Of a stretch of 64,000 nucleotides of DNA, positions 9,329 through 21,331 are shown one piece after another (the first letter of the stretch is position 1; each line of letters opens with the position of its first letter). The position numbers and the translations under genes were made by a program. Below the pieces are notes generated by a model that was not told the origin of the DNA, made no database searches, and saw only the letters and a list, made by a program, of their open reading frames with translations. This stretch comes from Chrysoporthe austroafricana (Eukaryota > Ascomycota > Sordariomycetes > Diaporthales > Cryphonectriaceae), in NCBI GenBank assembly GCA_001051155.2, contig JYIP02000005.1, forward strand, positions 2,046,001-2,110,000, written 5' to 3'.

Positions 9329-12300
9329 CTTGTCTGTGCTCGGGCGCGTTCCTCTTTGGTACGTCTTCAGTGATCGGAGCTTTGGCGCTTCAATGGGTCT
9401 CGCAGGGGCTCAATGGAGCTTTAGTGGAGATAGGACCCGCTGATTCAGATGGGACCGAATAACAATTCGATCGTCGTTGATCGAATATCGTCTTTGCGGT
9501 AAAGGCGTTATCGTAAAGCGGATACAAGATCAGGAAGCGGGTAGCTGAAGGAGGCCAAGGGATGCGAGTTACAAAAAATGGAAGGCAGAGAGGGGCAGAG
9601 AGCCGTCACCAGCAGCCACGGTGGATATTGTAGCTGTCTTGGGGAGCTTGGTGTCGCAGAAATGGTAACGCGCCAGGAAACAAGCCTGTCTCGTGTGGCT
9701 GGGGGTATGCGGTTGCCGAGAAGTCGACGCACTCCTAACCATCCACGACAGGGGCCGAACGGGCGTGCCTTGCCGATAAACCTGCGTGGGACTGATCCTG
9801 TGGCTACTTTGGAATTCTCCGTGGGCGATCGTTCCGGCTCTTGTCCGTACTGTTATGGTTCGTCCTGTTACGGTGCTGTCGAGGAAAACCAATGACCGTC
9901 GGAAACGATGGAGCCGGCGACGACACGAGGCAGCGAAAGGTGCTAATATGTAGTTGTCTGGCCCGAGCAGTCCGGTAAGTTGGGGAACCTGCGGATACGC
10001 GGCGTCTAGTACGAGGCCGTTGACGAGTCCTCCTTCTAGCGGGTCCGAGCCTTGCTTAGCAGTGCTTAGCACTGAGGTACTATGGTCGCTGGCAATGGTG
10101 TGATTCTGGCCGAACAGGCTAGCTCAGTGTGGGTGGCCGCCGAGACTTCTATTCCCAAGGGCAATGCGATTCGTGACCGGGTGTGTGGAGGGTGTGACGC
10201 GGCCTCTTGTGGTGGTAAACGCAAGCCGAGGATGAAGGATCGACTGTCAATCGTTGAGACAAGTCAAAGGATGGAGGTGAATTGCCGTGGTGATTGCTTG
10301 TCGTCTCCTGGAGATCCCTTGTAGCATCGGTCAACCCCAGTCGGTCGTGTCTCCGTGGAGGGTTGGCAGCTGGCCTCTGGCTGATACTGGCGTGACTGGG
10401 TAGCTGGGCACACTGGGGCTCTTTGACTGTATCCTAGACCGGAGAGGGGTCAAGACAACCCTGCTTGGCCTGGTCGAACGGACAGGGCAGCTTGATTTGA
10501 TGGCAATTGGGCGCCAGAGCAACGTTTCTGATTGCCCTGAGATCGGATTTCAGATTGGGCGCAAAACCGGTCGGGCAGGGGGGCGCCTGGAAGGCTGGGG
10601 GTACCAAAGATGCGCGTCTCGGTAGGACGGTGTTGTCAGATGCTTGCGGTACGAGCTGACGTCAACCTGGAACCCCAAGGACAAGTCGAACCTAGCAACG
10701 GCGCGTTTGGAGCCAAGCTTGAGAGCAAACGGCAGAGGTGTCGCGCCTGAAGTACAAGCGTTTGTTGCGAACGAGAAATCCGTAGGAATGCTCTGGTGAG
10801 ATTGCGTTAGCTCGAGAGGTCGAAACCAAACGATCGCAATGGCAGCAGTAGGGCTTCCAGTACTGCAGCGGCTGCTGAGACGCCCCACTAGCAGACCACT
10901 GAAGTCGGATAAGACCCACACAGAGCAGTGGGCCAGTGGACCGTGGGGTTGGTATCGTGATACCCAGTAGAGAGTGTGGCGTGTGGATCGACCAGGGCAG
11001 TGCTGGGTGGTGGTGGGATGGGAACTGACCAGGGTCGAGGTGGTGACAGATGTCGCGAAATGGTGTAGATAACAGAGAAATGCGTGAGTATGCAAAGAAG
11101 TCTGGTACTGAATATGATCAAGCTCAAATGCAATACCAACCAGAAATCCTTCTGGCACACGACGACTGTTGTGGTGTTGGTCGAAGTTGAAAGTTGACGC
11201 TGTTTGGTTTTGGAGTTGTTGGTAGGGGTGGAAGGAATTGGAGGAGAGAGGGCCCGTCGAAGAAGGTTCAGGGAGCTTAGGCAGCTTTGGGGGTTATCAT
11301 TGGAACATCATTAGCACATCATCGGGGTACCAATGAATCTGACATCCGAAGTCGTCTTGTCAACTGGTCTTTAGGAGGTGGGGGGCGGGCTAAGTTGGGG
11401 GTAAGTTGCATTCAATTTCTAGTAGACAATTTGTAAGGAGTATGAGAGCAGTCCTCGATTTGACGAACGCAGTTGGGAGGGAGTACTTTCGCTAGCTCGA
11501 CAAATCTTGAACCCCATACCCGTCCATCGCCCCGGGGCTTGTGCTGCAAGTAAGACGGTTCTGTGTATGCTTCTCCTGGTTCTCCTGCCACCGGCCCTGC
11601 AGCCTGCCACGCCTGCCAGCCCGTCTGGACACTAGTCTAACCAGTGGGTGGTCGAGGCTGTGTCGAACAGTCAGCCACGTTACTTCATCCCGCCTCGTGT
11701 TTATTGCCCAGTAGTCTTGAGCTAGAAGGTGTTCGTCCCTGTGAGAATACGAAGGACCGGCAGCCATTCCGTGGCAACCTAATGCACGACCTGCCTGTCT
11801 ACGTGCATCGCGATGGTAAGAATGCAACCAATGCAGACCTCCCAACCAGTGTCTACTCGGAGATCAGTGCCGGCATGTCATGACAGACGTGAACGGTCAC
11901 CGGGGTGGAAAGAGGCAGACAGACTGCGCGCACTGAGGCACGACGCAACCGTTGATCAGAGCTGTCATGCAATTTCCGGCCTGTTTACACTTCCAGCATT
12001 CCTTGGTTTCTGGAAAATTCCAGCGCGGTTCCTACGGCGCAACCTCTCCCAACTACACACGCGGCACATTGCGTTCGAGGCTTCGCCCCGTCACACGCCC
12101 GCTATGCGTGTCCCACTCTGACCTTGTCGGTTCGGCTCCCAGCTCCGGGCTGACTGCGTTTCGTCAACGCTGAGCCTCCGTCCCGTCGTCACTGCGACGT
12201 GGATCCCAAGAGCCGGGGCTCCACCCGGCCCGAGGGGGTGGGTGATCGGCCAAGCCCCTGGCTGCTGGCAAGGATTTGGGGGCTTGACATAGTTCACCTG

Positions 12301-15300
12301 TGGAGCACCCTGGAGAGAGGGCTTTCACGATACCTGGCATCCTCTCTAGTTTGCAGTTTCGGTACCGCAGGTGCAGGTGGACCCTCCAAGGCTAGCTACC
12401 CTGCAGCAGCAGCCATGTTCATGCACGGCCTTTGCTGTATCTAGAGATTTTTAAGCTCGGTGAGGATGACGAAGCTCCGCATAGACTATGACAAGCGCCG
12501 GGCCGATCGTGACAGCGGCAGAAGCCTTTGGGAAGCAGGCATGTAATCACCCATCACCCCTATGGCTAAGACGGGTCCTAGAAGACAATGAAGAATTTAA
12601 TGCTCGCACGGCTAAAGTGCCGCTGATGTCCCAATGAAACGGACGATTGTCACTAATAATCCCGACCGGACATCCACCGGGTAGTCGAACGGTCCTTCAC
12701 CTAGCCTAGTCGTACAGCATGGTTCATGTTTTGTTTGAGGAAGTCGTTTGTTTCGTTCACCTCTACCGGCAGTCTTGAAGCTCCATCAACGCCATGTTCG
12801 TCACGGTGGCGCCGTGTAGATACGGCTGGGTCGTTGATGATGACCTGGCCGCCGAGGGACCCCCGCTATGAGCAAGAGATATCAAATTCCGGGACATGAC
12901 CTGTCGATTAATATTTATAACAGTCATATGTATCCACTTAGGCTCTGGTGGTATTTATTGAAAGCTTCGACACCCAGTAAGCCATATATGAAAGCAGTGC
13001 AGAACCAAGATGAGTTATGCCTACAGGCCATCTCTCTACCTCCTCGCTTCATCTAGTACCTCTATACCTAAATCTTCAGGGAAAGGCAATGGTAGAACAA
13101 AACGGCACCAACTTTTACTTGGATTCCTCATGGCAATTCACGCCTTATTCAATGCATTGCCTGCCCCTTTTATTCTCCTACCACAGGTATAGACAAGACA
13201 CCTCCCCAGGGGAGACCAATGTCAGCATAATAGGAGGAAAAGAAAATTAGGAGAACAGGAAGATGAACTAATAGGGAAAAGGAAAGAAAAACAGAAATCA
13301 CCACTGACCCTGCTTGTTATTAGTCATAGGATTACGGGGCATTCCCAACACACAGCGCGAAGCTTGCCGACCAAGTCTCGTCTCCGGTGATCGAACCGAG
13401 GGTGCTGAGTCCACATTATGCTGCGGCCCCGTCAAAAGTCTTCAGGTGCACAATTTCGTCAAATTGGCAAGCCTATGCTATAGCTGTTGCACCACATCTG
13501 CAATCGGTTCGCTTTTGGGACTTGGGCCTGAACCAAAGCTCATAAGGCTGTGAGTATTGCTATGGTTGCCGGCACAACTTGGTGGGAAACCCGCCGTTCA
13601 CTCTCCCGTCACGTTGAGACAGATATCCTACCTTCTATCACCTAGCAGACCTGCTTTTGGGCTCCAATTTGTGATTCCTCAGCATGCCAATCCAGAGCAT
13701 CATATGCCACCCTGAACCGATATTCACCATAACCCTTTAGAGCATCCTGCTCCCCTAGACTCAACTCAAAGGGTCCCAACTGCTAATTTTCAGGTACAAT
13801 ATGTTTTAACACCAGCGGAAATGTTGAGTCTGGCGGGCCACAAACTGCCTTTACTTTACTCACGCCCAGTTGACGTCCTGGTCCCTGCTGAGAATCACAC
13901 CTCCAGCCTGCTTCTTGGCTTCACAATCCTTCGCCGGCCGGAGATATGCGCCATAGAGGGGCTGGAGGCTCCTCGAAGCAAGAAATATTGCGGTCAAAAA
14001 ACTGCCAGGTCGAAGAAAGGGTCATTCCTCTCATGTCACCTGCTGCACGGACAGGTACTTGAGCACTCAGGCCACCACATGCTGTACCATCACGCGCATT
14101 CCGTCTGTCTCAAAAAAGTCGATTAAATGGTTCCCTCCAGGAGCCCCTATGAGCAAATCGTATCGATGTCGACGAAATCACAGGGTAGTCCTGTCTCTTC
14201 CAGACCTGAGGAGGCAACCCCTTCCTGATTATGACCTAGGAATTCTGCGGCTTTCCGCTGGCCCGCCGAGTCTGTGACTCTGACGCCGGGCGTCGTGGAC
14301 TCCAGCAGATCTGAACCCGGCTATGAAAGTATCAGCGATGGTATAATGAGCCTAATTCCCACTACAATTACCCAGGAATATTCCTTTTCCCATCATAGGA
14401 GGCCACAAGCCACCCCCATTGTCGTCACAGGCGGACAATTCACTGACTGCCGTGGGTTGGCTGCCTTCCGAGCTGTGCTCTCGGTGGTCGGCGCCTCCAG
14501 CAAGCCTAAATCAGAAAGCCCATCTGCTCAAATTTCGCAGTTACTACCTTCAGGCGGTAGGGGGTGTTGATGCTCTGGTTCACGACGGGGTTGTCAAGCA
14601 GCGCCGTAAGCAGTCAGAGAACGGCCCAATATCTCATTCACTGCCAAGTCGTGCTGTCACAGAAACGTATGCCACCATTAGGAATACAAATCTACTTGGA
14701 CATGACAGGGCTCCTTGATATTAGATGGGGGCGTTTTTCAGAGGGGGGGTTGGACCCAAGTGGTGCGTGACATTAGAATGTAGTGTCCTCAGCTGGCGGC
14801 GTGTGAAGTGCATCTTCGAGCAAACATAACGTGGATGGAGAAATGGATCGAGCCAGACACCAATTCGCTGACTGTCAGCGTTCCAGACAGTGTGGTAAAC
14901 GCCTGTCCTTGCGAAGGCCAAATCACTGCCCGCTATGATAGATATTAGCGCAGGTATAGCACTCTGAATGGCTGGCTCGAGAGCTTCACCCGCACAACTC
15001 TAATATTCAAATCGACTACATCAGTGAGTACCAAGATACGCGAGGACGGCAATGTCTGTCATGAATTTTGAGGTAGCACGATTGGCTCTTCAATTCAGGT
15101 TGTTTTATTGAGTCCTAGGGATCTGATAGTTCCCTATGAATGTACCGGCTGGCCCCGTTCCCGAAACCCAATCGTCTATAGTCCCGGGGGAGCCTTCCTC
15201 GTGTCGGACCAAGCACGCGAGAAACCACGGATCGTTCATCGTCTTTTGTGGTGGTCGGCAACTCATCAGTTGATTTGCATGCCAGAAAGCAGGCCTCGAG

Positions 15301-15375
15301 TTAAACCCCCGCCAAACCGAGATGCAGCTAATCGATTCCATTTTCCCTCAACTCCATCCATGAAAAACCGGCCCC
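9329..15375. other. 6 kb gene-poor region upstream of the DUF2406 gene
   Basis: No supported gene. The part just above 9328 is the DUF2406 promoter/5' leader; its ATG context (ACAAGATGG) is good. Near 11000-11250 the minus strand is pyrimidine-rich with CACCACC and CAACACC runs, as seen in fungal promoters and leaders, which suggests a long leader or a distant promoter. Open frames of up to about 200 codons (for example 11158-10550 minus) show no family match and look like chance frames. The stretch 12.8-14.8 kb is somewhat richer in A/T and holds no recognisable transposon protein. The end next to 15375 is 3' flank of the eL33 gene. Confidence 0.4.
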
Positions 15376-16166
15376 TTATATCGCAGAAGGGTAGAGCATG
15401 ATGCGGACCGAGGCACCGAAAGAACGAGAGGGAAGAGGGTTCGAGAACTTGGCGCGGACGACACCGGAGTTGCCTGGATATGATTATCAGCATTTCGCCT
15501 TCAACTGCCAACTTCGTACGTATGGGTGTGTATGTACCGTGAGGGCGGGTAACCTTGCCCCAGATCACGCGGATCTTGGAGCCGCGGACCTCCTTCTGAG
15601 CCTTGTAGACATAGGCGACCTTCTTGCCGAGGTAGAAGCTATACGATTGTCAGAGCCTGACGCAGCACACAAATCCCAGACGGGTGTTTTAACGACGTAC
15701 TTGGCAGCCTCAGTGTTATCGACGCCCTCGATCTTGATCAGGCTGGTGCTGGGGTGGGTGACGTGTCGGCTACGCTGGTAGGACAGGTGGCGACCCCTGT
15801 GATCATTCCCGTTAGTCTTTCTATTCTTGTACGCTCGTGGTTGCCTCGTTCGTAGAAGAGCCGTATTGTCGCTGGCGTCGGTCCATCGCATCGCGTCCTC
15901 CTTTTGCTTCCTGCTGCATCCAGTGGTACTGCTTCGCGCACAATCCAAGCCCCACATCTGCATCCCATCCAGCTCGAGGCATCGTGAATCGGTGTAACTT
16001 ACTTGACGTAAACTAGAGATGGGCAAAGTCAGTCGGCAAGTTCAAACGAGGTGCGGCACCAGAATGCGCGGCCCACCATGATGTCCACCGAAATGGCCTC
16101 ACTGATGACGGCGGCGTGGCGGGGGGGCACAAGGAACTCACGTCTGTGACCAGCGTCGGTAGGCAT
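15376..16166 (-). CDS. RPL33: 60S ribosomal protein eL33 (RPL33/RPL35A)
   Basis: Five exons on the minus strand (16166-16142, 16012-16003, 15796-15701, 15638-15538, 15473-15376) join to 109 residues, against 107 in yeast Rpl33. The joined protein contains [63 protein letters not shown] and ends [15 protein letters not shown]. These are the hallmarks of eL33, a structural protein of the large ribosomal subunit. Exon 2 is only 10 nt (completing Leu, then Tyr, Val and most of Lys), yet the LYVK it encodes is invariant in the family, so the microexon is well supported. Introns are 129, 206, 62 and 64 nt with GT-AG ends. Intron-rich starts are typical of fungal ribosomal protein genes. I looked for box C/D snoRNA signals in the 206-nt intron and saw none. 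Confidence 0.95.
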
Positions 16167-17823
16167 CTTGACTTTCGATTTCTCTCCGTGCCACTTGGAA
16201 GGGAAAGAAGGGAAAAGGAAATTGGAGTTGCTGCTATTGACTTGGTGGTTGATCGTCGTGAAAGCGCTGGCAATGCGAAGGCGTCTCCGAACTATGGGGC
16301 GTCCAAACGAGGCAGGGCACACTTTGGAAAAATATTGCGATCACGTGGTATTGCTGACATAAGCTGGGTGGTTGGCATCCCTGCAGCGCAGTCGGGCCTC
16401 ATAAGTTCTACTTCGGGTCGACGAGGCGCGGCTGGCAACGGTATCGCGACTCGCAGCGGTTCAGCGCTCACTCCGGACCCACCTATGATGCAATGCGCGA
16501 GTGTTCCGTTCCTCGCTGTCCGAAGCTGTCAAAAATGGTCTCCTAAAACCGGAGCGATGATGAATCGCCTTGGCACTTTGGGTATCGCGGAGCAACTTCT
16601 CTGCGCCTCTGGCCCTCGCGATGGTGGCTAGTCTAGCAGCACACGTGCACGCACTCTCCTGCGTCTGACGAATCTCAAACAGACCGGCATAATCAAGGTC
16701 CGCCTGTAGATGCGTGATGCGATGCGACCAGCAGCATGGCAGGTCCCCGCCGGGAGGACCGTGAAGTTGTCAAGTCCCGAGATCTCCGGACGACCTAGAC
16801 TTGACCGGGCTGCAGAACGAAACTTCGCAGAGGATAACACCGAGTAGAGATGGCCCTTGCGGGGCTTATAATAATGTCCGTACACAGAAAGAAAAGTCAG
16901 CAACCAGAGGGGCGTGTGGAAGCCAGCAGTGGCCAGGTATCCTTCTTGAGAGCCCTTGCTACATGATCGTCGAGTGCCCACCCCCTTAGTATTCGCCAGG
17001 CCACAGGCCCGTCCCGGATAACACTTGCCAGGAAAATGTTTCGGGCTCTTGTGAGTGATTTTCACACGTCGATGTCATAGATCCGGCGACTGTGAAGAAC
17101 TCACCTGCCTGACAGGCTGGCGAGGCTTCGAATTGGGGAGGGCAGCTGGCATGAATGACGACAAGTTGACGGGTATCCGACGTGGAGGAAAGCTGTGAAT
17201 ATTTTCCAGATGCCTCTCCTTCATGACCATATACATGCCCGTGGAGGGCCAGGGCAAGTTGTTGAGAGCTCCAGTGTAGCTCCCAAGTCACCGGTTCTGG
17301 GTCCGGGCCTAAAACTGTTTAAGTCGTCATCACATACCCTGCAACCTAGAAGTACCGTCCAGCCATGTATCACAAGCGCCTACCGTGCATGGCCTGTCAA
17401 AGCGCTTGGTTCATGCTTGTGGAATCTTTGAAGCATCATTCTCGGAATAACAATCCCGTCGTGCGCTTGAAAACAACCCTCTTCGGGGTTTTGTTGCCAT
17501 CACTGTTGGCTTGGGACATTCCGAAGTACGGTCCATACCAGCAGATTGGCACTGAGGGGCTGTTAGCGACCCTATCAGGCCGGGAGGGAGAACCCCGCCT
17601 CAGTGACATCCACCCAGCGGGATATGCGGCCTGAGTAAGCTCTGGACTCCTTCTAGCTCCTGCCCAGCCGACCTGCTATAACCCCGAGCACTCTCTCCGA
17701 TTTTCTTGCCTCCGACATCCTGTCCCCGTCTCGCCCTTCCTCACCGTAGACAAGATAGCCCTATCGACTCGCTCTCCCTCCCTTCTCTGCAAGCCTCTTC
17801 TGCCCTCCTGGAGCAAGCCCAAG
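16167..17823. promoter_or_regulatory. Divergent promoter region between RPL33 and ZWF1
   Basis: About 1.66 kb between two divergent start codons. On the plus strand it ends in a pyrimidine-rich leader (about 17690-17820, many CTCTC and CCTC runs) just before the G6PD ATG, with a TATAA-like CTATAACC at about 17677-17684. No open frame here shows recognisable content. Confidence 0.45.
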
Positions 17824-19783
17824 ATGGCAGACCTGCACTCCGCCGCAGCGTAAGTGAACCCCGCGAGCCCCGCCCAAGGACCAAGTGTATCGGCAAGCGC
17901 TGGGAATGGCGAGGCTGGGACAAGACACAACTCACCTGTCCACTTGGAGCGACACCCGATTCCCGTCGACACTTCACAGATTGGGGCCGTCGCAGATGTC
18001 CAGAGACCGTTCCTGTCTTGTATCGCAACTGACGGGCTTTCAAATGTAGCGCCATGGATCTCAAGGACAACACGGTCATTGTGGTCCTCGGAGCCTCCGG
18101 AGATCTGGCCAAGAAGAAGACCGTGAGCATCATGACACTCTACCTTCGGCACCGTCTTACTGACTGCTCATAGTTCCCGGCGCTGTTTGGCCTTGTAAGC
18201 TCTACCGACGATTGGGGGATCGTTTCCGACGCAGAAACTAACATGCCCTCACAAAGTATCGAAACCAATTTCTGCCCAAGGACATCAAGATCGTCGGCTA
18301 TGCCAGAACCAAGATGGACCATGAGGAGTACCTGCGCAGGGTCAAGTCATATATCAAGACGCCTACGAAGGACATGGAGAAGATGCTCGAGGACTTCTGC
18401 AGCCTGTGCACATACGTTTCCGGTCAGTACGACCGCGACGACTCTTTCCTGGCCCTCAACAAGCATCTGGAGGAGATCGAGAAGGAGCGCAAGGAGGCAC
18501 ACCGTCTCTTCTACATGGCATTGCCACCCAGCGTCTTCACAATCGTTTCTCAACACCTAAAGAGATGCTGTTACCCGACAAAGGGCATTGCCCGTGTCAT
18601 CGTGAGTCGCCCGAACTTCCCCTACCTATGACGTTCTCGTCTGCTCACCTGCAATCTTTCCCCGGACAGGTTGAGAAGCCGTTTGGAAAGGACCTTGCTA
18701 GCTCCCGTGAGCTTCAGAAGTCTCTGGAGCCCGACTGGAAGGAGGATGAGCTGTTCCGTATCGACCACTACCTCGGCAAGGAGATGGTGAAGAATATCCT
18801 GATCCTGCGATTCGGAAACTCTTTCCTCGGCGCCACCTGGAACCGTCACCACATCGATAACGTCCAAATTACGTTCAAGGAGCCCTTTGGCACTGAGGGT
18901 CGTGGCGGATATTTCGACGAGTTTGGCATCGTCCGAGATGTCATGCAAAACCATTTGTTGCAAGTCCTGACCCTCCTCGCCATGGAACGGCCCATCTCCT
19001 TCTCTTCTGAAGACATCCGAGACGAGAAAGTGCGAGTCCTCCGTGCTATCCCTGCCATCGAGCCAAAGAACGTGATCATTGGCCAGTACGGCCGATCTCT
19101 TGATGGCAGCAAGCCTTCTTACAAGGAAGATGACACCGTTCCAAAGGACTCTCGGTGCCCTACCTTCTGCGCTCTGGTCGCGTACATCAAGAACGAGCGG
19201 TGGGACGGCGTTCCCTTCATTATGAAGGCGGGCAAGGCTTTGAACGAGCAGAAGACAGAGATCCGGGTGCAGTTCAAGGACGTGACCTCTGGAATCTTCA
19301 AGGACATTCCCCGCAACGAGCTGGTCATGCGCATCCAGCCTAACGAGAGTGTCTACATCAAGATGAACTCGAAGCTGCCCGGTCTGAGCATGCAGACCGT
19401 CGTTACAGAGCTGGACCTGACCTACCGGAGACGTTTCTCTGATCTTAAGATCCCAGAGGCCTACGAGTCTCTGATCCTCGACTGCCTGAAGGGTGACCAC
19501 TCCAACTTTGTCCGAGACGATGAGCTGGACGCAAGCTGGAGGATCTTCACACCACTCCTCCACTATCTCGACGACAACAAGGAGATTATCCCCATGGAGT
19601 ATCCTTATGGTGAGTTTCGCCGCGACTACTGGCTGCAGCAGCTCAGGAACTGATTAAATGACAGGCTCTCGTGGTCCGGGTGTGCTTGACGACTTCACGG
19701 CATCATATGGATACAGGTTCTCCGATGCTGCAGGCTACCAATGGCCGACGACGTCCGCCATGCAGCCAACGAACAAGTTGTGA
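17824..19783 (+). CDS. ZWF1: Glucose-6-phosphate 1-dehydrogenase
   Basis: Six exons (17824-17849, 18050-18122, 18174-18194, 18257-18601, 18670-19609, 19665-19783) join to 507 residues, the usual fungal length. G6PD oxidises glucose 6-phosphate to 6-phosphogluconolactone with NADP, the first and rate-setting step of the oxidative pentose phosphate pathway in the cytosol. The NADP-binding GASGDLAK lies at residues 23-30, EKPFGKDLASS at 157-167, and the substrate-binding signature RIDHYLGKE at 185-193 with its His188. The MQNHLLQ block carries the expected catalytic His. The C-terminus reads YPYGSRGPGVLDDF and ends in WPTTSAMQPTNKL, as in fungal orthologues. Exon 1 is 26 nt and exon 3 is 21 nt. 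Retention of the last intron (55 nt) would swap the conserved tail for a short one ending LQQLRN. A second in-frame Met at residue 11 could also start translation. Confidence 0.97.
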
Positions 19784-21331
19784 GTCGTGTGAATTACAAT
19801 ATGTTCCTCGTCCGAGTCGTTCCGGTCAGTAGTTTGAGGAATTGCGAATAACAAGTGGAAATAGCTAAGGGAGCTATCCCAGAGCTCCGCCGGCAGCTCC
19901 GCCGGCGGCCCCTCAACTGGAACGGAACTCACAATCTCAAGTGACAGACCCCCGAAAGAGTAGTGTGTACGGGTGACGCAAGATCTGGTTGCCAGAGAAT
20001 TTACTTATAGAAAGAAAGGAAGGCTACTGGTCACTTTTGTAATCGACTCGGTTCCCTGATGTCTCAGCCAGCGGTGTAACAATGTGATAGGCTCCATCCG
20101 TCCACTTGCACCGTAATTCCCCTTCAAGATCATAAAATTTGATGATGATAGACTCCGTCACGAATTTATCTGAAAGTGCTTATCGCGGGCGTGCACGCAT
20201 GGAGTTGCCTTCCGTGGAATCCTACTGTCCTGGCTGGTATGTCGACTGGAAGGGGGTCGAAACCACAGGATGACTATTCTTGCGCCTGGTCCCCAACGGC
20301 GCTCACGGCGTTCATGCACCGCAGTAGAAAGAAAGGGCTGTGGTCTGTTACACTGCACAGGTGCCGGCACGCACTAAATTATGTACTTAGACGTTGCAGG
20401 TTCAGGCGTGATCTGGCGACTGGCAGTCGGAGCCTCAGTCACGTGGCAGTAGGAGAGAAGGCGCTGGGCGGGTACCAAGTCGCGGTCGAGGGCCTGAGGA
20501 GCCGTGCGATCTCTGGTGGCCTTTGTAGTGTGGGGAGGGGGGGGTGACCCGTACATAAAGTACGGACGGAGTATTGTACTGAGACCTGTAAACTTGGCGC
20601 CGCGTCGTAGACCAGGGCGTGCTGGGCTCCTGGCACTAGCGTTAGTGCCTGCGTCCCACCCCGGCTTTGACCTGACCCTTCACGGTCATCAGCAACCTGC
20701 CAGCCAACCTTGCCTTTCAAACTTGTTATCCTCACCTACCTACCCGCCCGTTGTCCCCGCCTCACCTTGACGCCAACACCAGGGCCGCCCGACGATACTA
20801 TCACTGCGAAAAGTGACACCTGAGAACACCTGCAGTGTCCATCGCCGCTCCTGCGACCACCCGCGCGGCGGCGACTGCCAGCACTCCCCGATCTCCTCAG
20901 TCTCCACCGCCGAACGCGACTTACGACAGACCGGCAGGCGACCCAATTACCTGACAACGACGCGCCTGCTTGAAACGACCGACGCGCTGAAGCCCCTGCG
21001 CGGCCGCGATTGCACCGTGGTCTCTGGCGCGCTCCCGTTCTTCCCCGGAAGGGAGAGCGACGTCTTTGGGACGATCACGGGGCCGCGATTGGGCTTCGCG
21101 ACTTGCCTGCGACCCGCAACCCGCGACCCCGTTATCTGTGACCAGCGCTCATCGCCGCGACCGCTTGGCTTCCGTCTCGGCCCTTGCTCGGATCCCAATA
21201 CTATCGCGTCGCAGCCATTGTGTTTTCCGGTGGGGCGCAAAGCGAAGGAGGGACCAAGCGGCAGGGTGAGATCTCGCGGATGAGATTCTCGCCCTCGGGA
21301 CGATTCAAGGCTGCTGGGGGCCAAGGTCAAG
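19784..21331. other. Intergenic: ZWF1 3' flank and MED14 promoter/5' leader
   Basis: No gene recognised in 1.55 kb. A perfect tandem 12-bp duplication (agctccgccggc twice, 19883-19906) lies about 100 bp after the G6PD stop. The region from about 20.6 kb to 21.33 kb is GC-rich and is probably MED14 promoter and leader. A 275-codon open frame on the minus strand (21774-20947) overlaps MED14 exon 1 and is judged a shadow. Confidence 0.45.

Noticed and set aside
10550..11158. 202-codon minus-strand frame upstream of the DUF2406 gene
   Set aside because: His/Thr/Ser/Pro-rich from a pyrimidine-rich leader-like stretch; no domain, signal or splice support.
13370..13470. Possible tRNA T-arm word (ctcggttcgatcaccgg on the minus strand)
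   Set aside because: No matching acceptor stem, D-arm or anticodon arm could be folded, and the stem pairing fails at the first position.
15797..16002. Possible snoRNA in the 206-nt eL33 intron
   Set aside because: No TGATGA C box with a matching CTGA D box or H/ACA signature was seen.
18622..19563. 313-codon open frame antisense to G6PD
   Set aside because: It overlaps the conserved G6PD exon exactly and mirrors its codon pattern; no family content of its own.
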